A DNA stretch of 64,000 bases from CAZQMX01 sp964594965 (GCA_964594965.1 CAZQMX010000001.1:71418-135417); one strand, 5' to 3'. Positions 23,787 to 33,812 are shown, counted from the stretch's first letter. Numbers and translations: made by a program. Notes: generated from the letters alone by a model not told the origin.

Positions 23787-24791
23787 TTAATTGAATATGT
23801 TTTGACAGGCCTCCTGTATTTTTTCAAAATTATCCTCGACCGGCAGAAGAACATATTCTTCGTTAATAAAGGTCTGATAAAGCAAACCCTTTTCTGAAGT
23901 ATCAAAAACCCTCTTTCTAATATTCTCAGTATCTATCTCAGAAGACAAATTAATTAAATTACCAATTTGACCCAAACTCATATCGGTTCTAATGCTTTTG
24001 CCAATAATATCAAGGAGGTTATAGACTTTGACTGGATTAGCCAGGATCTTCAGAGAAAGGGCTTTATCTTTGGCTGCCATTAAGACCTGTTGCTGGCGTC
24101 TCATCCGGTCAAAATCATTGGTTGAATAGCGGGAACGGACATAATAGAGGGCGGTTTTGCCATCGAGATGGTTTTCCCCTTGAGGAACATGAAAAACCCA
24201 TCTTTCTTCTCCGTCAAAATCCTTAACAAACCAGTTTTCATTTTCTTCCCAACCCTCATTTGCCCATTGAAAACTTTCTTCAAAGGGTTCTTCAAGATAG
24301 ATATCAATTCCCCCCAGGGCGTCAATGGCTTCTTCCAGAGCCTTGAAATTGGCCCCAAGAGCATAATCAATATGAAGGCCGGTGATGTATGAGATTGTTT
24401 TTTTAGCACAGCCCAGTCCTCCCTGGGCATAAGCAAAGTTAATTTTCTTTTCTTTCTCATCACACCAAATGATCGAATAAATGTCTCTTGGTAAAGAAAT
24501 TAATGCTACCTGACCGGTGCTTTTTTTAATGCTGATTAGGACGATAGCATCAGATAAAAGTTTTCCATCTCCTGGTTCATCTATTCCTCTTGTACCGAGA
24601 AGAAGAAGATTAATTTTATCAGGATTATCTTCGGGCAATTCCGGTAGGTCCTTGGCAAAAGGCAGGATTTGAACGCCGTTTTCCCATCTGATTACCTGGC
24701 TGACTGTAAAACCGGTCTTAAAAAACAAAATTGAAAGACCGCCCAACAAGAGGGCGAGAATAAAAAGCCAGAATGTTTTCTTTTTTGTCAT
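23787..24791 (-). CDS. LytR-CpsA-Psr family protein
   Basis: LCP enzymes attach lipid-linked glycopolymers to the cell wall or to other acceptors outside the membrane. The N-terminal membrane segment (residues 5-27) is followed by the LCP domain with NLLLLGTRG, LSDAIVLISI and the ISLPRDIYS motif carrying the key arginine and aspartate. Further motifs are GALGGIDIYL-like AIDALGGIDI, LDGKTALYYVRSRYSTNDFDRMRRQQ with conserved arginines. Length 334 is typical. It lies among glycosyltransferases and an O-antigen ligase, consistent with export and attachment of a surface glycan. Confidence 0.93.
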   Translation of the reverse strand: MTKKKTFWLFILALLLGGLSILFFKTGFTVSQVIRWENGVQILPFAKDLPELPEDNPDKINLLLLGTRGIDEPGDGKLLSDAIVLISIKKSTGQVALISLPRDIYSIIWCDEKEKKINFAYAQGGLGCAKKTISYITGLHIDYALGANFKALEEAIDALGGIDIYLEEPFEESFQWANEGWEENENWFVKDFDGEERWVFHVPQGENHLDGKTALYYVRSRYSTNDFDRMRRQQQVLMAAKDKALSLKILANPVKVYNLLDIIGKSIRTDMSLGQIGNLINLSSEIDTENIRKRVFDTSEKGLLYQTFINEEYVLLPVEDNFEKIQEACQNIFN

Positions 24792-24792
24792 A

Positions 24793-25836
24793 TTATTTAA
24801 ACCATTTGGCCATCTCTCGAGAAGAGACTTTCTTGTTTGCCATAATTATTTTTCTCTTTCTGTAAGCCAAGGGCATTTGTTTGAATAAATCCTTAATTGC
24901 TTTCCAGGTGTATCTTTCAAAAAGCAAAACATACCCCCAAGAGCCAATTTCTTTAGGCAGGAACCAGGGTAAATGACTAATTAAAACTCCCATTTGTTCG
25001 TTTTTAATCTGCATTAACCGTCCGTTCTTAAAAGCCAGATATTTTCCGAATTTAGATACCTTCATTCGTTCTCTAATAACGGCAAAATAGTTTCTGGTTG
25101 CATTATCCCCTGCTGTTCTATCATGCCAGGCAATAGCTTTGGGCTGGTAAAATGATTTCCAGCCGTTAAGTCGGAGGCGCCAGGCTAAATCAACATCTTC
25201 TTTGTAAGCAAAAAAATCCTCATCAAAGTATTCACCCTTAAGAGCGGTATCTTCCAGGGCCTCTCTTTTGTAGATTGGGGCTGCTCCATCAGCGCCAAAA
25301 ATCTCTTCAATTTTTTCAAATTTCCCTTCATCTAATTGACCCTGTTCTCGGTTAATAATTCTCCGGTTTTTTAAATAAACCAGACCAGTTGTATCGATAA
25401 TATGGGAGACATGGTATCCTCTTGAATCATGCGAAGCCGGCATACCCAATTGCCAACGGAGTAATTTTCCCTGAACACTCCCTATTTTTCTATTCTTTTC
25501 AAATATTTCAACCGCTTTTTGGATGAAATTAGGATCCAAGACCATATCCTGATTAAGACAAAGAATATATTTCCCCTGGCTTTCTCTGATAAGATGATTA
25601 TGCCCGGCTGAAAAACCAATATTTTCTGGATAAAGAGAAACTACCTTGAAGTTTTCCTTCTTTTCCTCGGCTTCTTTAAGATACTCAACAGTTTTATCTT
25701 TTGAACCATTATCAAGCGCTAAAATCTCCAGATTAGGATAGGTCTGGCTAAAAACAGATTTAAGGCAATCTCTAACATATTTTTCTCCGTCCCAGGTCAG
25801 GAGATTAATTGAGACGAGTGGTTGTTTTTGCTCCAT
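24793..25836 (-). CDS. Glycosyltransferase family 2
   Basis: A GT-A fold opens with PLVSINLLTWDGEKYVRDCL and ILALDNGSKDKTVEYL; the metal-binding region is LCLNQDMVLDPNF. A large-insert region and the KEDVDLAWRLRLNGW motif follow, typical of dTDP-rhamnose or related transferases. Length 347. The start overlaps the O-antigen ligase stop by 32 bases, so the two are translationally coupled. Sugar specificity cannot be told. Confidence 0.9.
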   Translation of the reverse strand: MEQKQPLVSINLLTWDGEKYVRDCLKSVFSQTYPNLEILALDNGSKDKTVEYLKEAEEKKENFKVVSLYPENIGFSAGHNHLIRESQGKYILCLNQDMVLDPNFIQKAVEIFEKNRKIGSVQGKLLRWQLGMPASHDSRGYHVSHIIDTTGLVYLKNRRIINREQGQLDEGKFEKIEEIFGADGAAPIYKREALEDTALKGEYFDEDFFAYKEDVDLAWRLRLNGWKSFYQPKAIAWHDRTAGDNATRNYFAVIRERMKVSKFGKYLAFKNGRLMQIKNEQMGVLISHLPWFLPKEIGSWGYVLLFERYTWKAIKDLFKQMPLAYRKRKIIMANKKVSSREMAKWFK

Positions 25837-27406
25837 AAAATAAGGCCAGATTGGCTATAAAAAACAAAAGGACCTTGTCGTTTAAGAGGACAACATCAAA
25901 TAGACTATAACTCAAAATCCAGATTAAAGCAAGGAGGAAGAATCCGGCCCAGACCGCCCAGAAACGCTCTTTGCTCCTGGTAAATACTTGCCAGGTATCT
26001 TTCAAGACATAGACAAAAATAGATAAAAGAACCACTAGGGCAACTAATCCCATTTCGCTAGCAACATCTAAATACAAACTATGAGATGAAGAACCCCTTT
26101 TAGCAGCTGATAAATCTTCATCTAAAACTACCGGGTAATTACCAATTCCAACTCCCAAAAGTGGTTTTTGGGAAATTGATTTAAATGTTTTTCCCCAGAT
26201 TTCTAAACGACTCTTAACCGAGATTTCGTCAAAATTGAAAATACTTCTTGCCCTTTCAAAGAGAGAAACTTCGCCTACGTCTATTGGTCGGTCAAGCTGG
26301 ACTTGCTGGTAGAATAAAGTGATTCTTGAAGAAATTGGGAAAAGAAGAAAAAAGATAATTAAAACACCCAGGATTAATATCATTTGTTTTTTCCATCTTT
26401 TAATAGATTGGGGAATAAAGAATTTGGTTAAGGATCGGGTTGTCGGCGACCAGTAAAGGAAAAAGAGAATTGAGAAAATGATCAGTGAACCTAAAGCAGC
26501 AACCCAGACTCCTCTTGAGCCGGAGAAAATAATGGCTAGCAAGCAAAGAATTAAGAGGAAATAATAAAGGGTTGTTTTTACTTGGTTTTTTAAACCGAGA
26601 AATATTTTAACCAAGAAAAAGGGCAAGGCCAGAACACAAAAGAAAGCAAAGGAATGAGAGTCAGGGAAAACGGAAAACATTCTTAGAGTGGCAGGCAAAG
26701 AAGCATAATAGGAAAACCAGGTATTGCTGTAGGAAAGCAGATTTGAAAGATCCTGACCATAAAAAACGGGAATGACTTTTCTTGCCCAGAATTGCCAAAA
26801 AGGAAAAAGCCGGACAAAAAGAACAGAAATATATTGGATAAAGCCGATTGACAGAGTGGTAACAATGGCTACTGTAATAGCGCTGGGTAATTGAGAAATA
26901 ATCTTTTTATCTTTTGCAGCCAGGTTTCTGATAATAACAAAAAGAAGAAAAGCATTAATTAGGAAAAGTAACTTTTTCACTCCAGCCCAGAGATCAGCAG
27001 CATTAAAGAGGGATAAAACCCCAAGAAGCAGAAACATGCCGGTTAGACACCCAACTGGATAATGCTTAATTTTTTCCTTTAATTTCCAATGATTGAACTT
27101 ATCTCTTATCAAACCAATAGAAATTCCTTGTTTGAAAAACAGGATTAGGAAAAGAACAGCCAGGAGAACTCTCCAGTTTGCCATTGAATCAAGTCCTTCG
27201 GTGATGGGTAATGTAATAAACAAAGGAATAGAAGCAACAAAGACCCAGAGAGAATCTTTCAGAGGACTGAAGATAAAATAGAAAATTAATACGCCGGTCA
27301 GAAACATTCCCATTCCTGGAGGTAAAATCCCAAAAACCATCAATAAGATAGTTATCAATTCTGTTAAAAGAATAGCGATTTTTTTAAAAAGGGAAGAATT
27401 ATTCAT
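25805..27406 (-). CDS. O-antigen ligase/polymerase-like membrane protein
   Basis: About twelve hydrophobic segments are visible. The large extracytoplasmic loop contains RLEIWGKTFKSISQKPLLGVGIGNYP and the SHSLYLDVASEMGLVAL motif typical of the WaaL/Wzy (Wzy_C) family. These proteins join or polymerise lipid-linked glycans outside the membrane. Length 533 is within range. It overlaps the glycosidase by 8 bases and the glycosyltransferase by 32 bases. It may act with the LCP protein to decorate the surface. Confidence 0.85.
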   Translation of the reverse strand: MNNSSLFKKIAILLTELITILLMVFGILPPGMGMFLTGVLIFYFIFSPLKDSLWVFVASIPLFITLPITEGLDSMANWRVLLAVLFLILFFKQGISIGLIRDKFNHWKLKEKIKHYPVGCLTGMFLLLGVLSLFNAADLWAGVKKLLFLINAFLLFVIIRNLAAKDKKIISQLPSAITVAIVTTLSIGFIQYISVLFVRLFPFWQFWARKVIPVFYGQDLSNLLSYSNTWFSYYASLPATLRMFSVFPDSHSFAFFCVLALPFFLVKIFLGLKNQVKTTLYYFLLILCLLAIIFSGSRGVWVAALGSLIIFSILFFLYWSPTTRSLTKFFIPQSIKRWKKQMILILGVLIIFFLLFPISSRITLFYQQVQLDRPIDVGEVSLFERARSIFNFDEISVKSRLEIWGKTFKSISQKPLLGVGIGNYPVVLDEDLSAAKRGSSSHSLYLDVASEMGLVALVVLLSIFVYVLKDTWQVFTRSKERFWAVWAGFFLLALIWILSYSLFDVVLLNDKVLLFFIANLALFYGAKTTTRLN

Positions 27407-29507
27407 AGGTAATAACAGCTTTATGGATGCCGTCTATCTCTGAATTAAAGTCCAAGTAATTACTTTCTTCCACTTTGTTGTTTGTAAAGTTCTCTTGTTG
27501 CTGATCAATAGTAAGAGAGATGGCTTTTTTGCCTTCTGGCAGTAAAACATGGAAGTTGGCCTGATTGCCTGAACCGGTATAAATAATTTCAATTTGGTTT
27601 TTTTCAGACAGCAGATTCCAGTCATAGGCAAAATATCCATCACTCGCTCCATATTTAATAGTCGCTTTTGCTTCTCTAATTTGAGTGGCGGGCCAGCGAG
27701 GAGAAACTTTTACTTTCTGGTAGATCTTACTTAAATCCTCTACTCCGACCAGTCCTTCAATAAAAGCGTTTAAGAAAGCACTGCTTCCCCAGCCGTCAGT
27801 AGGTAGCGTGTCTGGGCCGCCAATTCCCGGTTGACCGTCAGGCCAATACCAAAGATAGGTTTTATTCCCCCAGCTTTTGGTCAGAGCAATATATTCCGAC
27901 AACTCCTGAAATCCATAGGCCTCAAATCCATGTTCAAAAGCAGCTCGGCTCAATTCACCACCAACCAAGGGCATTATTCCGCCATTAACATATTCTCCGC
28001 TCTCGTCAGCCGCTGCCGTTCCCCATTTACTGCCTCCGTAATTAGGATTAATGCTGAACCATTCCTGAAAAATTTTTCCTCCTTTCCATCGGGTAGTTTT
28101 AATTCTCTCTTGATAGGCCTGAATAACTTTAACTGCCCGGGAATAAGGGACAAAATCTCCCCGGTTTAGATTATAGACATTGCTTAGAGCAAGAATATCG
28201 TTGCTATTTTTCCCGGTTGGCGGCGACGGAGGGTCAATATGGAAAAAGCCCTTGTAATGACCGCCACTTCCGTTCCAAAGATACTCATTGCCGTTCTTTT
28301 TAAAATTAGCCGCTATTTTCTGCCAATGCCTTTTCTTTTCCGAATTACCTTTAAAGTCAAACATTTCAGCCAATAATCGAGCCGCCTGATACATTCCGGA
28401 ATTGTCGCCTGAGATAATTCCGAAACTGGTATTTTCATTTATTATCCCTGATCCATCATTCCACTGAAAATCCCAGGTATCAAGAGTAAAAGGCCGTTTA
28501 ACCAACTGGCGCTGCTCATCCCAACGGTCAGGATGGGTCATGCTGTAATTTAATCCTTTTTCTAATTTCCCTAAATGAGAAAACATCCATTGGTCCTCGC
28601 CAGTTGCCTGCCAGGCCTGCCAAACAGCCAAAGTCATTAAATATTCAACATCAGCCTCTACTTCTAATCTGCCTCCGGGGCAGAAATCATAGAAGCTTCC
28701 ATCTGGTTGTTGATTTTCAAAAAACCAATCTATAATACTGGTCATATCTTCTTCCCAGTAACGAAACCCTTTGCTTTGGTGAGTGTGATCTCTAACCCAT
28801 ATGGGCCAGGTGTCTGGAGAACGATATCCTTTAGCTCCCCGACAGTACGAAATATCCTGTTCCATCCAGGTTTTAACCTGGGGATAAAAACCATCTAAAT
28901 CAGCTAAGCCAGTATTAACGCTGGTCTCGGCTTCAACTTGAAAATTAATTTCTGGAATAATTTTCTCTTGGTCAACTTCTAAAATAATTGTCTGCTGGCC
29001 TAATTTCCTGCCGACTTCAACCGTTAATTGGTCGCCTTCTACTAGCGAGGCGTATTTTTTTGTAAAATAGACCTGACCATCGCTGTCCTCTATTTTTAAT
29101 TCAACCGGGTTAGCTTTCGGCAGCCAAAAGTTTATTCTCAAATCCTCCAGTGGTTGAAGAACATCTTCTTCAACCCAGAGGGCCCCTCTAATTTCTTCGC
29201 CTTCGGAATACTCTCCAAAATCTTCTTGATTGATTGTTGCCACCATTTCCCAGTCATACATTTTCTCAAAAATTTCCGGAGAGCCAATTAGCCGTTTTAG
29301 GCCTTTTTCTATTAAATAAACATCCATACCTTCTTCCAAGCGAACTAAATTGGTCTCCGGATAGATGGTCTGATAAATAGCTGATGGTTGTCGGAATTGA
29401 CTGCTTTCCGATTGATAAAAAACCAAGCCTAGAAGAATGCCGACAACTATTAAGGTAAGTCCGGTAAGAAAAAAGTCTATTATATTTTGTCTTTTGGAAG
29501 GAGTCAT
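27399..29507 (-). CDS. Membrane-anchored glycosidase-like protein, six-hairpin fold
   Basis: An N-terminal membrane segment (about residues 10-30) precedes a 200-residue beta-rich region. An (alpha/alpha)6-barrel-like region follows with CRGAKGYRSPDTWPIWVRD, NQQPDGSFYDF and DTWDFQWNDGSG, then YLWYWPDGQPG and a beta domain at the end. This is the layout of six-hairpin glycosidases such as GH15, GH78 or GH63 relatives. Acidic residues in TLDTWDFQWND and ADESGEYVNGG are candidate catalytic residues. Substrate is unknown; the setting suggests processing of a surface glycan. Length 702. Confidence 0.7.
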   Translation of the reverse strand: MTPSKRQNIIDFFLTGLTLIVVGILLGLVFYQSESSQFRQPSAIYQTIYPETNLVRLEEGMDVYLIEKGLKRLIGSPEIFEKMYDWEMVATINQEDFGEYSEGEEIRGALWVEEDVLQPLEDLRINFWLPKANPVELKIEDSDGQVYFTKKYASLVEGDQLTVEVGRKLGQQTIILEVDQEKIIPEINFQVEAETSVNTGLADLDGFYPQVKTWMEQDISYCRGAKGYRSPDTWPIWVRDHTHQSKGFRYWEEDMTSIIDWFFENQQPDGSFYDFCPGGRLEVEADVEYLMTLAVWQAWQATGEDQWMFSHLGKLEKGLNYSMTHPDRWDEQRQLVKRPFTLDTWDFQWNDGSGIINENTSFGIISGDNSGMYQAARLLAEMFDFKGNSEKKRHWQKIAANFKKNGNEYLWNGSGGHYKGFFHIDPPSPPTGKNSNDILALSNVYNLNRGDFVPYSRAVKVIQAYQERIKTTRWKGGKIFQEWFSINPNYGGSKWGTAAADESGEYVNGGIMPLVGGELSRAAFEHGFEAYGFQELSEYIALTKSWGNKTYLWYWPDGQPGIGGPDTLPTDGWGSSAFLNAFIEGLVGVEDLSKIYQKVKVSPRWPATQIREAKATIKYGASDGYFAYDWNLLSEKNQIEIIYTGSGNQANFHVLLPEGKKAISLTIDQQQENFTNNKVEESNYLDFNSEIDGIHKAVITYE

Positions 29508-29508
29508 T

Positions 29509-30366
29509 TCATCTCAATTTAATCCAAATTAAAAGTAGAATGATTAATAAGGCGGCTATGCTGATATAAATAAAGTAAAAGAGGGATTTAGGATGGTATT
29601 GTAAAACAATCCGGTGCTCGCCCGAGGGAACAAAAAGACCCTCAAAGGCGACATCAGTTGGGTAGGTTTCAACCTCTTGGTCATCTAAATAGGCCTGCCA
29701 GCCCGGATAATAAACATCAGTTAAAACCAGGTAACCGTCTTTTTGGCCATCGGTAATAATTTCTATTTCATTAGGAGAATAACTAACAATTTTAGCCGGT
29801 CGATAAGGGAGGGAACGATTATCAAAAAAGGATAGGTTTTCCGGGTTTTCCGTTTCTACCAGGGCTGTTATTTCTGGTTTAAATGAATCAGTCGAAAAAA
29901 CATCAAGGGCCTGATGGTAATCCTTGATGGGTTCAATATCAAAAACCAGAAAAGCCCGGGGCACGACCTCTTTGTTTTCGTAAATTTCAACCGATTCGTC
30001 GTTATAAACCAAAAGCAGGTTCCTGATAGAAGCCAGTCCTGTATTTTCTGAATCATTCTTGTCCTGAATAAAATACTTTACTCCCAAAAGATTAAAAACC
30101 TTATGATTGTCGTCAAAGCGGTTCTTCAAGGCCCGATACCTTCCCGTTCCAGCTATTTCATAGCCGCGAATATCCTGTATTTTCCAGGCAGCATTCTGAT
30201 AACTAGCCATTCTATAATCACCAATATTATCCTGTAAAAACTGGATGGCCGATGTTTTGGCCTGAACAAAACCTAATCCCTGAGAAATTGGGCTATAAAA
30301 AAACAGGAGCAGAGCTAAAAGTAAGGCTACTTGTAAATATTTATTGCTCATAATTACTAAAAGCAA
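29509..30366 (-). CDS. YfhO-like C-terminal part, stand-alone
   Basis: The protein has a signal or anchor (residues 8-25) and a soluble domain with YRMASYQNAAWKIQDIRGYE, then GYLVLTDVYYPGWQAYLDDQEVE, followed by a C-terminal membrane helix. This matches the C-terminal extracytoplasmic domain of YfhO-family membrane proteins, which act in glycosylation of wall polymers. The roughly 500-residue multi-pass N-terminal half is absent, and no remnant lies upstream because rpoD occupies that space. It may be a functional stand-alone form or a truncated gene. Confidence 0.7.
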   Translation of the reverse strand: MLLVIMSNKYLQVALLLALLLFFYSPISQGLGFVQAKTSAIQFLQDNIGDYRMASYQNAAWKIQDIRGYEIAGTGRYRALKNRFDDNHKVFNLLGVKYFIQDKNDSENTGLASIRNLLLVYNDESVEIYENKEVVPRAFLVFDIEPIKDYHQALDVFSTDSFKPEITALVETENPENLSFFDNRSLPYRPAKIVSYSPNEIEIITDGQKDGYLVLTDVYYPGWQAYLDDQEVETYPTDVAFEGLFVPSGEHRIVLQYHPKSLFYFIYISIAALLIILLLIWIKLR

Positions 30367-30429
30367 GTTTCTACCCCATGATAAACACGGGGTTAATATT
30401 TATTACTAAATTAAAGATTTAGATAAATA

Positions 30430-31581
30430 TTAATATCCTTTTAGTTTCTTTGAACTATCATGCTGACGCATTCTTTCCAGAGCCTTGGCTTCAATTTGGC
30501 GGATTCTCTCCCTGGTGACGCCGAATTCCCTACCAACCTCCTCCAGAGTATGAGTAATACCATCTTTAAGTCCAAAGCGCATTTCTAAAATCTTCTGCTC
30601 TCGGGGTGACAAATCAGAAAGAATTTCTTTTAATCGATTGCGGAGTAGTTTTCTTGAAGCAACCTGAGTTGGAGTAATAGCTTTTTTGTCTTCAATGAAT
30701 TCTCCTAATAAACTCTCTTCGCTATCATCGCCAACCGGAGTTTCCAAAGATATTGTTTCTTGCGATATTTTAATAATTTGTCTGATTTTCTCAATGGGCT
30801 CATCCATTTCAGCAGCAATTTCTTCTGGCAAAGGGTCTCGGCCAAGGCTCTGAACCAACATTCTTTTAACCTGAGTGTATTTACTAATAGTTTCAACCAT
30901 ATGAACAGGGATCCGGATTGTTCTTGATTGGTCTGCCAATGCCCGGGTAATTGCCTGACGAATCCACCAGGTTGCGTAAGTAGAAAATTTGTATCCTCTC
31001 TTGTAATCAAATTTCTCAACTGCTTTAAAAAGACCGATATTGCCTTCCTGAATTAAATCAAGCAGGCTTAAATTTCGACTCCGGCCAACATATCTTTTGG
31101 CAATACTAACAACCAATCTTAAATTAGCCTGGGTCAATTTTTGTCTTGATTCCTCATCGCCCTGTTCAATTCCTTTGGCTAGTTTAACTTCTTCCGGGGC
31201 GGTTAAAAGAGGAATCCGTCCGATTTCCCTTAGATACATCTGGACATTATCAAAAGCCTCTAATCGAACTGGTGCCTTTTTTTCTTTTTTCTCTTCAGTT
31301 GGTTTTTCTAAGAATTCAATTGATTCAACAACCTTAATATTGTTTTCCTTCAACATATCATAGGTTTTTTCCAGGCCGGAAATATCTTCTTCTATCCTCG
31401 GGGCTAAATTAAGCAGTTCTGATTCTGTGACAAACCCCCTTTCTCTTCCCCGGACAATTAGCTCTTGGATTTTCTCATCAGTAATGAGCTCCTTTTTTCT
31501 TCTGGTAACTTTTTTCTTTGCCGGTGTCTTTTTCTTAACAACTTTTCTTTTAGTTGTTTTTTTAGTTGGTTTTCTTGGCAT
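30430..31581 (-). CDS. rpoD: Primary sigma-70 factor RpoD
   Basis: RpoD directs RNA polymerase to housekeeping promoters. A lysine/threonine-rich N-terminus (residues 1-32) precedes region 1.1-like sequence. Region 1.2/2 shows DNVQMYLREIGRIPLL and NLRLVVSIAKRYVGR, with LLDLIQEGNIGLFKAVEKFDY and YATWWIRQAITRA. Region 4 has the helix-turn-helix TLEEVGREFGVTRERIRQIEAKAL. All regions needed for -10 and -35 recognition are present. It follows dnaG by one base. The TTGACA and TATAAT-type promoters in this window fit it. Confidence 0.97.
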   Translation of the reverse strand: MPRKPTKKTTKRKVVKKKTPAKKKVTRRKKELITDEKIQELIVRGRERGFVTESELLNLAPRIEEDISGLEKTYDMLKENNIKVVESIEFLEKPTEEKKEKKAPVRLEAFDNVQMYLREIGRIPLLTAPEEVKLAKGIEQGDEESRQKLTQANLRLVVSIAKRYVGRSRNLSLLDLIQEGNIGLFKAVEKFDYKRGYKFSTYATWWIRQAITRALADQSRTIRIPVHMVETISKYTQVKRMLVQSLGRDPLPEEIAAEMDEPIEKIRQIIKISQETISLETPVGDDSEESLLGEFIEDKKAITPTQVASRKLLRNRLKEILSDLSPREQKILEMRFGLKDGITHTLEEVGREFGVTRERIRQIEAKALERMRQHDSSKKLKGY

Positions 31582-31582
31582 A

Positions 31583-33343
31583 TTAAAATGCTTGTTTAGT
31601 TAATTTATTAAATTCCTGGGTTAATTTTCCTAAAGTTGCTTTATCCTTCTTTTCTTCTGCTTTTCTGATAGCTAGATTCAATTGATTAAACTTATCTTTT
31701 AAATATCTCTTTTTTAACTGATTAAAGCAAAAAACAATTTCTTTTTTAGGCTCAAGGTCTTCAATCATGCTTTTTTGGGCTTCGGCCTTGAAGATTAAAT
31801 GGTCAATTTGATTAGCTAATTCAATCGGCAAATCTTTTCTGAGTTTATCCAGATTAATCTTTTTCTTCTTATTTTTCCTTATTCTCTCGAATATCTGGCT
31901 TAACTGGGAATTGTTGAATAAATGACTTGGTTCAGCTTGGCATTCTTTTGGATTTTCAGAACAGGATAACATTAAACCAAGAACATATTCTTCCAAGTTA
32001 ATTCTTTGTTCGCGCTTATTATCAGAAACCTCTTTAACCGGTTCCTGTCTAATCTCAGAATCGTACCTCATTTTCCCCATTTCTTCAACCAAATCACTCT
32101 CTTTAGCGCCTAATCTCATAGAGGTTTGATCAAGCCAATGGGATTGCTCAATTCTATTAGGAATCTTTTTGATTATTGGCAGGACAATCCGGCTAATTTC
32201 TTTTTTTCCTTCAACTGTTTCCGGATCATTCCTGGCCAAGGCAGTGGTTAAATAGAAATCGACTATGTTTTTTGACTCTTTAACCGCTTTTTGCCAAAGA
32301 GAAATATCTTTTTTAAGGCAATCAGCCGGGTCAGAATTTTGGGGTAAATCAATAACTTTAGCGTTAAAACCAAGTTCAATTGCCAGATTAACTCCTCTTT
32401 TAGTCGCCTCTTCTCCGGCAATGTCCATGTCAAAAGCAGTTGCCAGATTATCGCTGTATCTTTTCAAAGTTCTTAACTGGAATTCAGTCAGAGCTGTTCC
32501 GGAGCTGGCAACAACGTTTTTAAATCCATTCTGATGAGCCATTAAAACATCAGTTTGTCCTTCAACCAGAACAGAAAGATTTTCTTTCCTAATATCTAAT
32601 TTAGCTTTGTTTAGTCCGTAGATAATCCGGCTTTTGTCATAAATTAAGGTATTAGGCGTATTAACATATTTCCCCATTCTTTCATCCGGCTTGTTTGGGT
32701 TTTCTCTCCCGGTAAATCCAACAACAACCCCATTAATATCAGAAATGGGAAAAATGATTCTGTCACGGAAACGGTCATAGTATTTCCCTTTTTCGCTTTT
32801 AACCACTAACCCGGTTTTAATAATTTCATCATTGGGATATCCCCGACCATTAAGAAATTCTAATAAGCTTCGCCATTGAGAAGGGGCATATCCAACCTGC
32901 CATTCTTTGATTGTTTCCGGCTTTAATCCTCTTGAAACCAGATATCCTTTCATTTCCTTTCCGGTTCGGCTGGCTTCCAATTGCCGGACAAAAAAACGAT
33001 TGGCTAAATCAGCAATTTCATAAGAACGGGTCCTTCTGGTTTGCATTTCCGGATCAACTCTTTTTAATTCAACCCCTGCTCTGGAGGCCAGCATTTTCAA
33101 AGCATCGCCAAATTCAACTCCTTCAATTTCCATGACAAAATCAAAAACACTACCACCCTTTCCGCATCCAAAACAATGCCAGATCTGCCTTTCAGGAGAA
33201 ACCATAAAAGAAGGTGTTTTTTCGGAATGAAAAGGACAAGGGGCTTTATGATTTCTCCCCGCTTTCTGTAATCGAACATACCCATTGATTACATCAATGA
33301 TATCTAACTTGTTTTTAATCTCATCTATTTGTGAATCAGCCAT
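31583..33343 (-). CDS. dnaG: DNA primase
   Basis: DnaG makes RNA primers for replication. The zinc site has Cys36, His39, Cys57 and Cys60 (CPFHSEKTPSF and CFGCGKGG). The RNA polymerase core includes GRENPN-type and VLVEGQTDVLMAHQNG (TOPRIM glutamate) motifs, and AFDMDIAGEEATKRG supplies the acidic pair. The C-terminal DnaB-binding part is short. Length 586. It overlaps the Nudix gene upstream by 8 bases and is directly followed by rpoD, the classic macromolecular-synthesis order without rpsU. Confidence 0.96.
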   Translation of the reverse strand: MADSQIDEIKNKLDIIDVINGYVRLQKAGRNHKAPCPFHSEKTPSFMVSPERQIWHCFGCGKGGSVFDFVMEIEGVEFGDALKMLASRAGVELKRVDPEMQTRRTRSYEIADLANRFFVRQLEASRTGKEMKGYLVSRGLKPETIKEWQVGYAPSQWRSLLEFLNGRGYPNDEIIKTGLVVKSEKGKYYDRFRDRIIFPISDINGVVVGFTGRENPNKPDERMGKYVNTPNTLIYDKSRIIYGLNKAKLDIRKENLSVLVEGQTDVLMAHQNGFKNVVASSGTALTEFQLRTLKRYSDNLATAFDMDIAGEEATKRGVNLAIELGFNAKVIDLPQNSDPADCLKKDISLWQKAVKESKNIVDFYLTTALARNDPETVEGKKEISRIVLPIIKKIPNRIEQSHWLDQTSMRLGAKESDLVEEMGKMRYDSEIRQEPVKEVSDNKREQRINLEEYVLGLMLSCSENPKECQAEPSHLFNNSQLSQIFERIRKNKKKKINLDKLRKDLPIELANQIDHLIFKAEAQKSMIEDLEPKKEIVFCFNQLKKRYLKDKFNQLNLAIRKAEEKKDKATLGKLTQEFNKLTKQAF

Positions 33344-33812
33344 GCTTTTTCCCCTTTAATATCTTATCAACCATTTCAATTTCTCCTAACATTCCTTCAA
33401 TTAAGTCATATTTCTTGGCTTGCTGGCAAGTTACCCAGGCAGAATCTATACTATCTTTATCCAGTTTAACCCGGCCTGATTTATATGGACAATAAAAACT
33501 TAGAATAATCACTGGAATTCCATCTGGTCTAATAAAAGTAATATCTAAAAGATATTTTATTTTCCCAACCTCTAAACCAACTTCTTCCTTTATTTCCCGT
33601 CTTAAAGATCTCTCGGCAGCAAAATACCAGTGGTCTTTGGTAGTTTTAGGGGAATTAATATAATCATCAGTTTCCAATCCCCCGCCTGGCACAACCCACT
33701 GACCCGGAAAGGCATTCTTATCCAGACTTCTCCGAGTAATTAAGTACTTTCCTTTCCTATGAATAATGGCTGTCAGGGCAATCCGATGTGATTCTTTGTT
33801 TTTAATTTTCAT
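33336..33812 (-). CDS. Nudix hydrolase
   Basis: Nudix enzymes hydrolyse nucleoside diphosphates linked to other groups. The catalytic helix is visible as ERSLRREIKEEVGLEVG. An insertion of about 12 residues separates it from the preceding WVVPGGGLETDD glycine turn, which is longer than in the standard GX5EX7REUXEEXGU spacing. Length 158. It overlaps GIY-YIG by 4 bases and dnaG by 8, so all are translated together. Substrate is unknown. Confidence 0.88.
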   Translation of the reverse strand: MKIKNKESHRIALTAIIHRKGKYLITRRSLDKNAFPGQWVVPGGGLETDDYINSPKTTKDHWYFAAERSLRREIKEEVGLEVGKIKYLLDITFIRPDGIPVIILSFYCPYKSGRVKLDKDSIDSAWVTCQQAKKYDLIEGMLGEIEMVDKILKGKKHG

